Origin: CAYVQU01 sp964453155
GTDB lineage: Bacteria > Chloroflexota > Anaerolineae > Anaerolineales > UBA11858
DNA: 14,414 bases
Reading direction: 5' to 3'
Assembly: GCA_964453155.1 (NCBI GenBank)
Contig: CAYVQU010000140.1
Span: forward strand, 1-14,414
This document shows positions 1 to 6,162 of this stretch, piece after piece (within the stretch, counting starts at the first letter, position 1; each line of letters opens with the position of its first letter). Under the pieces are notes generated by a model. That model was not told the origin of the DNA. It made no database searches and saw only the letters and a program-made list of their open reading frames with translations. The position numbers and the translations under genes were made by a program.

Positions 1-5
1 TCCAG

Positions 6-54
6 TTTCAGGTTTCAGGTTTCAGGTTTCAGGTTTCAGGTTTCAGGTTTCAGG
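6..54. repeat. Seven-copy heptamer tandem array (TTTCAGG)
   Basis: Seven perfect head-to-tail copies of TTTCAGG fill positions 6 to 54. Diverged seven-base units (TTTCAAC, CTTCATC, CTTCAAT) follow at 80 to 100 and run into the stop codon of the minus-strand peptidase gene. It resembles the heptameric short tandem repeats (STRRs) known from cyanobacterial intergenic DNA. No protein-coding role is visible. Confidence 0.95.
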
Positions 55-95
55 AAAATTGTAATCGGTAACTTGGAACTTTCAACCTTCATCCT

Positions 96-1334
96 TCAAT
101 TTTTTACGGGCAAAACCAAATCCAGCGGGAATTCGGCTAACATTTCCATCTCACCATCTGGGCGGACATAAAAGGTGTTTTCCAGGCGACAGCCCATCCC
201 TTTGGAAGGGTAATACAGGCCGGGTTCGATGGTCATCACGGACCCCGGAGCTAGGATGTCGCGCGGGCCCGAATGACTGCCAGACCAGGGCATTTCGTGA
301 ACATGGAGTCCCAGTCCATGTCCTAAACTGTGAACATACCCCTCTTGAATAGTGGGATCATCTTTAATCGTAGGATGGCCCTGTTCGGCATATAACTCAC
401 ACACCATTTCCTGGTAATTCTTGAAAGGTTCATTTACTTTGAGCGCCGCAACAACTTTTTGATAAACCGCGTAAACATCATCATAAAGGGCTTGCGCTTC
501 ATCCGGCGCGTATCCCAGGCACCAGGTGCGGGTGAAATCGTAATGATAGCCGCCTCCGGCTTCACAGGGGAAAATATCAAAAACGATGGTTTTTCCAAGT
601 TCCATCGGATCGGAGGGGGTTCCGGTACTGTGAGGGACACCGGCATCCCGCCCAATCGCAAAAATCGTACCATGGGGGTTTTCAACCCCTTTCTCAGCCA
701 GCCAAAGATTTATCTTCGACTTTACATCACCAATGGTCAGAAGTTCGCCATCTTTTTTGACCAAAGTCCCATTTTTAGCGATATGAGACGACAAGAAATC
801 GGCGACTTGACCTACTACTGCGGTGGTGACCTGGCCCATCTGGCGAATACGGTCTACTTCAGCTTCATCCTTGGTCGCCATGGCATCCAAAAAGAGGGAT
901 TCGCGGGAGGGTTCACCGACAATTTCCAACTCGGGCATTAATTTCTGCAAGGCCGTAAATACGCCAAACCCCGCGCCAACTTCAATCTTACCGTATATTG
1001 CCATCCGTCCAGATGTGACCCCCTGCTCCATCAGCATTTTCTGATAGCGGAGGGCAACGGCTTTGACAGTGTCGTTATCGGCCTGTTTCAGTAGTTCATT
1101 AAAATTGTATTCGGCGAGGTTTTTAGTCTTTAGACCAGAAGCCGCGGCTTCATCGCGCTCCATGGGATTGTAGTACAAAATGGGGTCTACCCCTTGGGCT
1201 TTGATTAAATCGGCCGAAGTCATGTGCCCTCCGCCGGTCATATACACCATCGCCGGGTTATGTTGGGCCGAGCCTGTTATTAGAATAGCCGCATAATTTC
1301 TTTCTTGCATCAATTGATCGAGATCGAATTTCAT
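96..1334 (-). CDS. M24-family metallopeptidase (Xaa-Pro peptidase-like)
   Basis: A 412-residue protein of the M24 'pita-bread' family, which hydrolyses Xaa-Pro or N-terminal bonds using two metal ions. The five expected metal ligands are visible: D253 (VFDIFP), D266 (YHYDFTRTW), H339 (HSLGHGLGLHVHE), E370 (TIEPGLYYP) and E385 (RLENTFYV). H235 (VPHSTG) matches the conserved substrate-side histidine. Residues 1 to about 150 form the variable N-terminal creatinase-like domain. There is no signal peptide or membrane segment, so it is probably cytoplasmic and acts in peptide turnover. The ATG at 1334 has GGAG nine bases upstream, supporting this start. It is the last gene of the leftward set and is separated from the squalene-synthase-like gene by 153 bases with a hairpin, so it may have its own promoter. 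The exact substrate (aminopeptidase P, prolidase or another) cannot be told from the sequence. Confidence 0.93.
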   Translation of the reverse strand: MKFDLDQLMQERNYAAILITGSAQHNPAMVYMTGGGHMTSADLIKAQGVDPILYYNPMERDEAAASGLKTKNLAEYNFNELLKQADNDTVKAVALRYQKMLMEQGVTSGRMAIYGKIEVGAGFGVFTALQKLMPELEIVGEPSRESLFLDAMATKDEAEVDRIRQMGQVTTAVVGQVADFLSSHIAKNGTLVKKDGELLTIGDVKSKINLWLAEKGVENPHGTIFAIGRDAGVPHSTGTPSDPMELGKTIVFDIFPCEAGGGYHYDFTRTWCLGYAPDEAQALYDDVYAVYQKVVAALKVNEPFKNYQEMVCELYAEQGHPTIKDDPTIQEGYVHSLGHGLGLHVHEMPWSGSHSGPRDILAPGSVMTIEPGLYYPSKGMGCRLENTFYVRPDGEMEMLAEFPLDLVLPVKN

Positions 1335-1352
1335 GTTTGGGGTCTCCAGGTC

Positions 1353-1366
1353 GTGAGTTGTGAGTG
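1353..1366. repeat. Two-copy heptamer (GTGAGTT / GTGAGTG)
   Basis: Two adjacent seven-base units differing at one position lie 19 bases upstream of the minus-strand peptidase start. They match the pattern RTGANTG shared with the arrays at 3659 and 4231. On its own the array is too short to be striking; it is listed because of that pattern. Confidence 0.5.
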
Positions 1367-1384
1367 ATGGTTTATAGAGATTTT

Positions 1385-1484
1385 AACGCAAAGGCGCACA
1401 GACGCAAAGATAAAGAAATAAACCAGGAAAATAATCCCTGGTTTAAAAACTTCGAACCTTAGCAACTTAGCGTCTTCGCGATTA
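1385..1484. repeat. Imperfect long inverted repeat (GCAAAG/CTTAGCG type)
   Basis: The left arm around 1383 to 1409 (core AACGCAAAGGCGCA) and the right arm around 1466 to 1484 (core TTAGCGTCTTCGCG) match as inverted repeats at about 13 of 19 positions. They enclose the small hairpin at 1419 to 1445. Elements of this 'ACGCAAAGACGCAAAG' type are common intergenic repeats in several bacterial phyla. The element fills the gap between the squalene-synthase-like gene and the peptidase gene. Confidence 0.5.
1419..1445 (-). terminator. Possible terminator after the squalene-synthase-like gene
   Basis: A perfect nine-base stem (TAAACCAGG, 1419 to 1427, with CCTGGTTTA, 1437 to 1445) with a nine-base loop lies 43 bases past the stop of the minus-strand gene at 1488. 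In the minus direction the following bases are only moderately T-rich (ATTTCTTTATC), so a Rho-independent terminator is plausible but not strong. Confidence 0.5.
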
Positions 1485-1487
1485 GAT

Positions 1488-2303
1488 TTAACCGGCCTGT
1501 TGCACGATTTTTAAGACTTGAATCCGAGTCAGTTTTTCTTTTCCACTTTCAAGCACATCGAGGGTGGCTTCCGCCAGGAGCAGGGGGATTTCAACTAAGT
1601 ATTTGAACGCGTCACGCGGCATGGTTTTGACGCCTTCCCGCGCCAGGGTCAGGTTTCGCCGAGCATACAGGAACATCTGGTCCCGCGTCCAACCTTGAGG
1701 GTAGTAGTCAACATTGCGGATCAGGTCGTCATCCCGGTTACGCAAAATGTTAACCGCCTGGAGCCCGCGGCCAAAACAAATGGCAAAATTGCGATCGATT
1801 TGGGAGCCATCGAACCAGGCCCAAATATCACATAAGAGCAACCCAACTGCTCCGGCGACACTATAAGTATAGGCGTCTAAGTCACTCTCGGTGCGGACAT
1901 CCCAATTCCGCTCCACCCATTGAGCCATTCGATCAGCCATCGCCGCGGTAGCATCCCATATCCGGGGAGAAATGAAAGTCGGAGCATGGCAAGCCCACTC
2001 CCCGATCCGTAAAGTGACTTCGGGCAAAACGTTCTCAAACGGTTTGAACGCCGCATCTAACTCAAACAAAACTCGATTATTGAGGGTTGTTTGGCTCTGC
2101 ATGATCAAACCTACATGGCGTAATAACCGGGCCTTATCGGTCGCGGCCATAATTTCGTGATCTTCAATTTCATCAATCGCACGTAAACAGAGATAAGCCG
2201 CCGCGACCGTTTCTTGTAATTTTGTTGGCAGGCGGGATACCGGGATATAAAATGTGCGGCTGGTTTCTTTGAGCACGCGCATAACATCTTTATGAATATT
2301 CAT
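1488..2303 (-). CDS. Squalene/phytoene synthase family protein
   Basis: A 271-residue all-alpha trans-isoprenyl-diphosphate synthase homologue. Family enzymes join two prenyl diphosphates head to head (FPP to squalene or GGPP to phytoene). The opening SRTFYIPVSRLP segment (residues 15 to 26) and the first aspartate-rich motif D44-EIE-D48 within LRAIDEIEDH look closest to squalene synthases. YTYSVAGAVG at 145 to 154 is also typical. The second motif reads R188-N189-R190-D191-D192-D193 where family members usually have R-D-x-x-E/D-D, so its first metal-binding aspartate is asparagine here. The protein has no C-terminal membrane anchor, unlike eukaryotic squalene synthase. The ATG at 2303 has AGAGG seven bases upstream, and the start lies inside the last codons of selA (14-base overlap), implying translational coupling. 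Substrate and product are unassigned; altered chemistry is possible. Confidence 0.85.
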   Translation of the reverse strand: MNIHKDVMRVLKETSRTFYIPVSRLPTKLQETVAAAYLCLRAIDEIEDHEIMAATDKARLLRHVGLIMQSQTTLNNRVLFELDAAFKPFENVLPEVTLRIGEWACHAPTFISPRIWDATAAMADRMAQWVERNWDVRTESDLDAYTYSVAGAVGLLLCDIWAWFDGSQIDRNFAICFGRGLQAVNILRNRDDDLIRNVDYYPQGWTRDQMFLYARRNLTLAREGVKTMPRDAFKYLVEIPLLLAEATLDVLESGKEKLTRIQVLKIVQQAG

Positions 2304-3651
2304 CGAGAGACCTCTTTATAGCTTCCAATAAATCAGGATCGTATTCAGGCAAAATTGTACGGGGATCCAAGACAACTTTTTCATCCTGAATCCGAGCAAT
2401 TACCGGGGGATTAGCCTTGCGAAGCTGTGCTAAAAAATGGGTTGGCCTCGACTGAGGCAGCGCCAGCAGCCAAGTTGGAAGTACCTGCCCGGGCAGAGAG
2501 CCCCCACCCACGGTGGACTCACCTGGGATTGCATCTCCCACCCCCAGGTCTGCCATCCACCCTAAAACCCGGTTTCGTAGTTCATCTTCGGAAGCCGCAA
2601 TCATCCGCCACACCGGAATTTCACTCAGAGCTTCATCTTTCAAGTAATGGATTAGTGTCGCTGAGAGCGCGGCCAACGCCAATTTATCGGCCCGAATAGC
2701 ACGCGCCAAGGGGTGTTTCTTGAGTTTGGCAACCAAATCTTTGCGCCCCACGATGATCCCAGCTTGGGGACCACCCAATAATTTATCCCCCGAAAACGTA
2801 ACCAAATCGGCTCCCGCAGCCAGGGTTTCCTGGACGGTCGGCTCATGTTCGAGGCCAAAGGGCGTGGTATCGATCAAAGTCCCAGATCCCAGGTCATCTA
2901 CAACGGGCAGCCCGGCAGCCTGGGCCACTTGCGCGATTTCAGATAACTCTGGCTCTGTGTGAAATCCAATAATTGCAAAGTTGGAGCGATGGGCTCGCAT
3001 CACGACTTTGATGGGCTGGTCAGCGATGGCCTGCTCATAATCCCGCAGGTGAACGCGGTTGGTGGTGCCAATCTCAACCAATTTCGCACCTGACTGAGCC
3101 ATTACATCTGGAATTCGAAACCCGCCACCGATCTCTACCAATTGGGTTCGGGCAATCAATACCCGGCGGCGCTTGGCCAGGGCACTCAACGCCAACAGAA
3201 CGGCTGAAGCATTATTATTGACCACCAAAGCCGCCTCAGCACCCGTCAGACGCTGCAGCAATTTCTCGGCATGGAGTAGGCGAGAGCCGCGTTTGCCATT
3301 GCCAAGATCAAACTCTAAATTGGAGTATCCCAACGAAACAGACTGGGCGGCGGTTAGCGCCGCAGTGCTGAGGGGGGCTCGTCCCAAATTAGTATGAACA
3401 ATCACCCCGGTGGCATTGAGGACCGGTTTTAGCGTAGCAGTAGTCCAATTCTGTAAAGTCTCTAGGACCAGATTACAGATGTGGGTCGTTTCGGGGAGAA
3501 TTCCCCCTGACCGCACTTGAGACCGCACCTGATCAAGGGTTGCCCGGACAGCTTCGAGAACCAGTGGTCGGCCATATTCGGCCATCGCAGCCTTGATCTG
3601 ATCAATTTGTAAGAGTTTATCTACAGAGGGAAGATGGCGTAAATCTGACAT
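2290..3651 (-). CDS. selA: L-seryl-tRNA(Sec) selenium transferase (selenocysteine synthase)
   Basis: A 453-residue pyridoxal-phosphate enzyme that converts seryl-tRNA(Sec) to selenocysteyl-tRNA(Sec) using selenophosphate. The N-terminus (LRHLPSVDKLL, residues 5 to 15) matches the small SelA N-terminal domain. The core carries NATGVIVHTNLGRAPLS (79 to 95), YSNLEFDLGNGKRGSR (109 to 124) and VEIGTTNR (192 to 199). The PLP-binding lysine is K290 in TFSGDKLLGGPQ, equivalent to K295 of the E. coli enzyme. Length is normal for full SelA. The ATG at 3651 lacks a clear Shine-Dalgarno sequence, because a heptamer repeat occupies that space, but the conserved N-terminus fits this start. Usual partners selB, selD and selC (tRNA-Sec) are not in the window; the gene is instead coupled to a squalene-synthase-like gene. 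Its presence implies the organism makes selenoproteins, but none is recognisable here. Confidence 0.93.
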   Translation of the reverse strand: MSDLRHLPSVDKLLQIDQIKAAMAEYGRPLVLEAVRATLDQVRSQVRSGGILPETTHICNLVLETLQNWTTATLKPVLNATGVIVHTNLGRAPLSTAALTAAQSVSLGYSNLEFDLGNGKRGSRLLHAEKLLQRLTGAEAALVVNNNASAVLLALSALAKRRRVLIARTQLVEIGGGFRIPDVMAQSGAKLVEIGTTNRVHLRDYEQAIADQPIKVVMRAHRSNFAIIGFHTEPELSEIAQVAQAAGLPVVDDLGSGTLIDTTPFGLEHEPTVQETLAAGADLVTFSGDKLLGGPQAGIIVGRKDLVAKLKKHPLARAIRADKLALAALSATLIHYLKDEALSEIPVWRMIAASEDELRNRVLGWMADLGVGDAIPGESTVGGGSLPGQVLPTWLLALPQSRPTHFLAQLRKANPPVIARIQDEKVVLDPRTILPEYDPDLLEAIKRSLDEYS

Positions 3652-3652
3652 A

Positions 3653-3693
3653 TTAATTGTGAATGGTGAATGGTGAAAAGTTAATTGTAAATG
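3653..3693. repeat. Heptamer GTGAATG repeat within a TTAATTGT direct repeat
   Basis: GTGAATG occurs twice in tandem at 3659 to 3672, followed by a partial third unit. The block is flanked by two copies of TTAATTGT (3653 to 3660 and 3681 to 3688), each followed by a similar AATG tail. The array begins only eight bases upstream of the selA start codon on the minus strand, replacing the place where a ribosome-binding site would be expected. Confidence 0.7.
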
Positions 3694-3715
3694 AGGGTGA
3701 ATACCACTACTACTC

Positions 3716-3770
3716 TGTCAAGTAATTTTTTGACAAGCAGCCTCCTGAGTAGACCAGTGTATTCCTGGTC
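3716..3770. other. Two small inverted repeats upstream of selA
   Basis: TGTCAA (3716 to 3721) and TTGACA (3730 to 3735) form a six-base stem with an eight-base loop. GACCAG (3752 to 3757) and CTGGTC (3765 to 3770) form a second six-base stem. They lie between the end of the small membrane-protein gene and selA. Neither is followed by a clear T-run, so terminator function is uncertain; the first contains TTGACA on each strand but no well-spaced -10 was found. Confidence 0.35.
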
Positions 3771-3839
3771 GTATCGAAGGGTACAGTTTCCAAAAAATTA
3801 AACCTAACAATGCAAGATTTCACTATTCCCAATTAACCA

Positions 3840-4226
3840 TTACTCCGGGTTCCAACGGCTTTTCTCTCGAAGCCGCAGTAATCCTTCGACCAAAATAATT
3901 ACAGCTGCAAGAATTAACCCCAGGGTCAGGGTGAGGGTGCGGCCTAATTGAAACCAGGCCAGCATCGCCCAATAAACCCCGGCAAACGCGGTTTCGCGTA
4001 CGATAATATTTCGGCTGGCTGGTGGGTCGGAAGGAAACCGGAGATTTAAGAATGTAACAATGGGTAGTGCCAACCCCGAGACGGCCACAACACTGAGGCA
4101 AAAAAACAGCCACCGCGGGCCGAGGGTGGGTAAAGTATAAATAATGAGATATATCAGCCCGGCCCACCCAATCAAGGTTAGCAAAATCGCGGCCGGAAGA
4201 ACGGATCGCACAGAGGGAGATTTCAT
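3840..4226 (-). CDS. Small four-helix membrane protein, unknown function
   Basis: A 128-residue protein that I do not recognise. Four hydrophobic segments are visible at about residues 8 to 30, 38 to 61, 78 to 94 and 97 to 117. A short polar stretch (FPSDPPASRN, about 64 to 73) separates the two pairs. The C-terminal tail is basic (RLREKSRWNPE), which suggests that end is cytoplasmic. No catalytic or ligand-binding motif is evident. The ATG at 4226 has no clear Shine-Dalgarno sequence; a TGATGAC-type heptamer array begins four bases upstream. Its stop lies about 190 bases before selA, so it may or may not be co-transcribed with selA. An alternative reading frame on the same strand spans 3823 to 4455, but its sequence includes translated repeat and lacks membrane character. 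Confidence 0.7.
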   Translation of the reverse strand: MKSPSVRSVLPAAILLTLIGWAGLIYLIIYTLPTLGPRWLFFCLSVVAVSGLALPIVTFLNLRFPSDPPASRNIIVRETAFAGVYWAMLAWFQLGRTLTLTLGLILAAVIILVEGLLRLREKSRWNPE

Positions 4227-4230
4227 AGGA

Positions 4231-4277
4231 ATGACTGATGACTGATGACTGATGACTGATGACTGATGACTGATGAC
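4231..4277. repeat. Heptamer ATGACTG tandem array (6.7 copies)
   Basis: Six perfect copies of ATGACTG plus a five-base partial unit occupy the array without a mismatch. It lies between divergent genes, directly before the minus-strand start at 4226 and about 150 bases before the plus-strand start at 4430. The perfect copies suggest recent slippage and possible copy-number variation between strains. Confidence 0.95.
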
Positions 4278-4283
4278 AAAGAG

Positions 4284-4292
4284 ATTCTATCA
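4284..4292 (-). promoter_or_regulatory. Possible extended -10 for the leftward membrane-protein gene
   Basis: On the minus strand the sequence TGATAGAAT (TGn followed by TAGAAT) resembles an extended -10 element about 55 bases upstream of the start at 4226. No -35 with proper spacing is present. If used, the heptamer array would lie in the 5' untranslated leader. Confidence 0.3.
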
Positions 4293-4317
4293 TAGCGCCA
4301 GGGTGCAAGAGTGGGGC

Positions 4318-4344
4318 CGGACAATTAATTGTGTGGCGTATAAT
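4318..4344 (+). promoter_or_regulatory. Candidate promoter with palindrome, upstream of the solute-binding protein operon
   Basis: A perfect TATAAT at 4339 to 4344 has a -35-like CGGACA at 4318 to 4323, 15 bases upstream. The perfect 12-base palindrome ACAATTAATTGT (4321 to 4332) overlaps the -35 and spacer, where a repressor dimer could bind. The start codon is about 85 bases downstream, giving an untranslated leader of about 80 bases. No initiation site is proven. Confidence 0.5.
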
Positions 4345-4429
4345 TAGGGTAGGGTTGTTGAACCTATTGAATGGGTCTTTCGTAGTAATTGTGACATCTT
4401 GATCGCAATTTCTCTCAGAAGGATTTTTT

Positions 4430-5689
4430 ATGTCCATGGAAAAATTCATCATCAAGGCCAGCTTAGTGCTTTTAGTGCTAGTCCTGATTTTGGCAATTTT
4501 AGGCTGTGATCAATTTCGACCACCTGAGCCGGTCACGATCCAGTTTGCGTATCCTAATTTCTTCTACCAGCATTTTGAGGATTATGCAGCCGAGTTTGAA
4601 GAACAACACCCCTACATCACCATAGAGTTGGAACCCCTATTTCCCAGCGAGCTCAGCGATCTGCAGCCTGAAGACGCTGATGCTTTCCTATTGGCACAGG
4701 CAGATTTAGGCACTTATATTGAGCAAGATACGATCCTAAATTTCGATGCCTTCATCAGCTTCGATGAGAATTTCGAACCTGAAGATTACCTTCCTGGGAC
4801 CTTGGACCTGCTCAGTTTTCAAGGAGAAACTTGGGGCATCCCTATGGGAGCCGACTTAATGGTCCTATATTACAATAAAGATCTATTCGATGAGTTCGGG
4901 CTGCCGTATCCTCACAATGGATGGACCTGGGATGATCTGATCGCAACCGCCACTTTAATGACTGACGCCGACCGGGTCCCCACGCCCATTTACGGCTACT
5001 CGACATTTGAAGGTTATCTTGATTCGCTGATCTTCATCGGCGCTCACGGTGGCAGCATTTTTGACGATATCCAGAACCCCACCACAGTGACATTCACCGA
5101 TCCTCGTACGATTGCCGGATTAGAGTTTTTCGCTGATTTCTTTCACGAATTTCAAATCGCCCCTACAAGTGCCAGTGCGCAAGAAAACTACACTTCTCCA
5201 ATCCCATTATATGAGGGCATTCGGCGGGGCCGGGTGGGGATGTGGATTTCGTGGAGTTCCGATCAAGGTGGCAGAGGGTCCCAAAATTGGATTTTCAATT
5301 GGGGCATGGTCCCGCTCCCCCGGGGTGAATTCCCCGCGACACCGTTTTTAGCTCCGACGGTTTATACGATCTCCGCGGCAACTGCGCATCCCAAAGAATG
5401 TTGGCAATGGATCAGTTTTTTGAGCCACCGTATTCCGCGGTCAACCTTCCCAGCGCGCAAATCACTGATCGGATCGCCGGCCTTTGCCAACTACGCCGGG
5501 GCGGAAATTGCTGAAGTTGTCCGAAATTCGCTCCCCTATGCTGCACCGATCAGTATCCACAATTGGGTCGCGATGGAGGATACATTTATGATTTTTTCGC
5601 AAGCAGTGGCAACGATCATAGAAGGGGAAGCTACCCCCCAAGAAGCTATGGAACACGCCCAACAACAAGCCTTAGACTCATTACCTTAG
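4430..5689 (+). CDS. ABC transporter extracellular solute-binding lipoprotein (family 1, sugar-type)
   Basis: A 419-residue secreted binding protein. The N-terminus is a lipoprotein signal: basic start, hydrophobic core (about residues 11 to 24) and lipobox LAILGC with the lipidated cysteine at C26. The mature part follows the family-1 solute-binding pattern. It begins with a first beta strand and helix (VTIQFAYPNFF, 35 to 45), and WGIPMGADLMVLYYNKDLF (135 to 153) is the characteristic hinge-region segment, followed by GWTWDDL. Family members capture sugars or oligosaccharides and deliver them to a membrane permease. The ATG at 4430 is preceded by AGAAGGA with good spacing. No permease or ATPase gene follows; the next genes encode a DinB protein and a kinase, so the transport partner must be elsewhere or the protein serves as a sensor. 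The ligand cannot be inferred. Confidence 0.9.
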   Translation: MSMEKFIIKASLVLLVLVLILAILGCDQFRPPEPVTIQFAYPNFFYQHFEDYAAEFEEQHPYITIELEPLFPSELSDLQPEDADAFLLAQADLGTYIEQDTILNFDAFISFDENFEPEDYLPGTLDLLSFQGETWGIPMGADLMVLYYNKDLFDEFGLPYPHNGWTWDDLIATATLMTDADRVPTPIYGYSTFEGYLDSLIFIGAHGGSIFDDIQNPTTVTFTDPRTIAGLEFFADFFHEFQIAPTSASAQENYTSPIPLYEGIRRGRVGMWISWSSDQGGRGSQNWIFNWGMVPLPRGEFPATPFLAPTVYTISAATAHPKECWQWISFLSHRIPRSTFPARKSLIGSPAFANYAGAEIAEVVRNSLPYAAPISIHNWVAMEDTFMIFSQAVATIIEGEATPQEAMEHAQQQALDSLP

Positions 5690-5697
5690 GATAAAAC

Positions 5698-6162
5698 ATG
5701 TTCACATTTTTTGAAGATTTTCTCGAACGCCTGACTGAACTCCACCAGGATGCCCTCACTGCCGTTGAGGGTTTACCTCCAGAAGCGCTGGATTGGACGC
5801 CATTGCAAAAAACCACCGGAGATATGAATTCCATCAACGTCCTGGTCACCCACTTTTGCGGGGCCGAACGGTATTGGATCGGCGATATTGCCACCGATGA
5901 TGTATCTGGCCGTGAGCGATCTACTGAATTTCAAGCCGCGGCGTTGACGGCCGAACAATTGGCCACAAAAATCAATCTGGCCACCGAATATGCTCACACA
6001 GCTCTTAAAAAGTTGGATCTGGATGATCTCAGCGTGGAGAAAACCCAGCTGCGGAATGGTCGGATGGCAACCGTTGGGTGGGCTTTGCTGCATGCGCTGG
6101 AACACACCGCGGTGCATGTCGGTCACCTCCAAATTACTCGGCAAATGTGGGCTGAGAAATGA
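5698..6162 (+). CDS. DinB/DUF664-like putative metal-dependent protein
   Basis: A 154-residue four-helix-bundle protein of the DinB/YfiT-like superfamily. Three histidines expected to bind a metal are present: H52 (LVTHFCGAERYW), and H136 and H140 in LEHTAVHVGHLQ near the C-terminus, where the HxxxHxGH/Q pattern is diagnostic. Superfamily members include thiol-dependent transferases that use bacillithiol or mycothiol, but many have no known role. No signal peptide is seen, so it should be cytoplasmic. The start at 5698 lies eight bases after the binding-protein stop, with AGGA just upstream, and the stop overlaps the next gene by four bases (ATGA), so it is part of a tight operon. The link to its neighbours is positional only. 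Confidence 0.85.
   Translation: MFTFFEDFLERLTELHQDALTAVEGLPPEALDWTPLQKTTGDMNSINVLVTHFCGAERYWIGDIATDDVSGRERSTEFQAAALTAEQLATKINLATEYAHTALKKLDLDDLSVEKTQLRNGRMATVGWALLHALEHTAVHVGHLQITRQMWAEK

Noticed and set aside
3652..3839. tRNA-Sec (selC) or SECIS-like RNA near selA
   Set aside because: The gap holds only short inverted repeats and heptamers; no cloverleaf or long acceptor stem could be traced.
4231..4277. CRISPR array
   Set aside because: Units of seven bases are directly adjacent with no spacers and no cas genes.
3823..4455. A 210-residue minus-strand open frame covering the four-helix gene and the heptamer array
   Set aside because: It overlaps a better frame with clear membrane segments, contains translated repeat (a SSVISHQ-type pattern), and extends into the start of the binding-protein gene.
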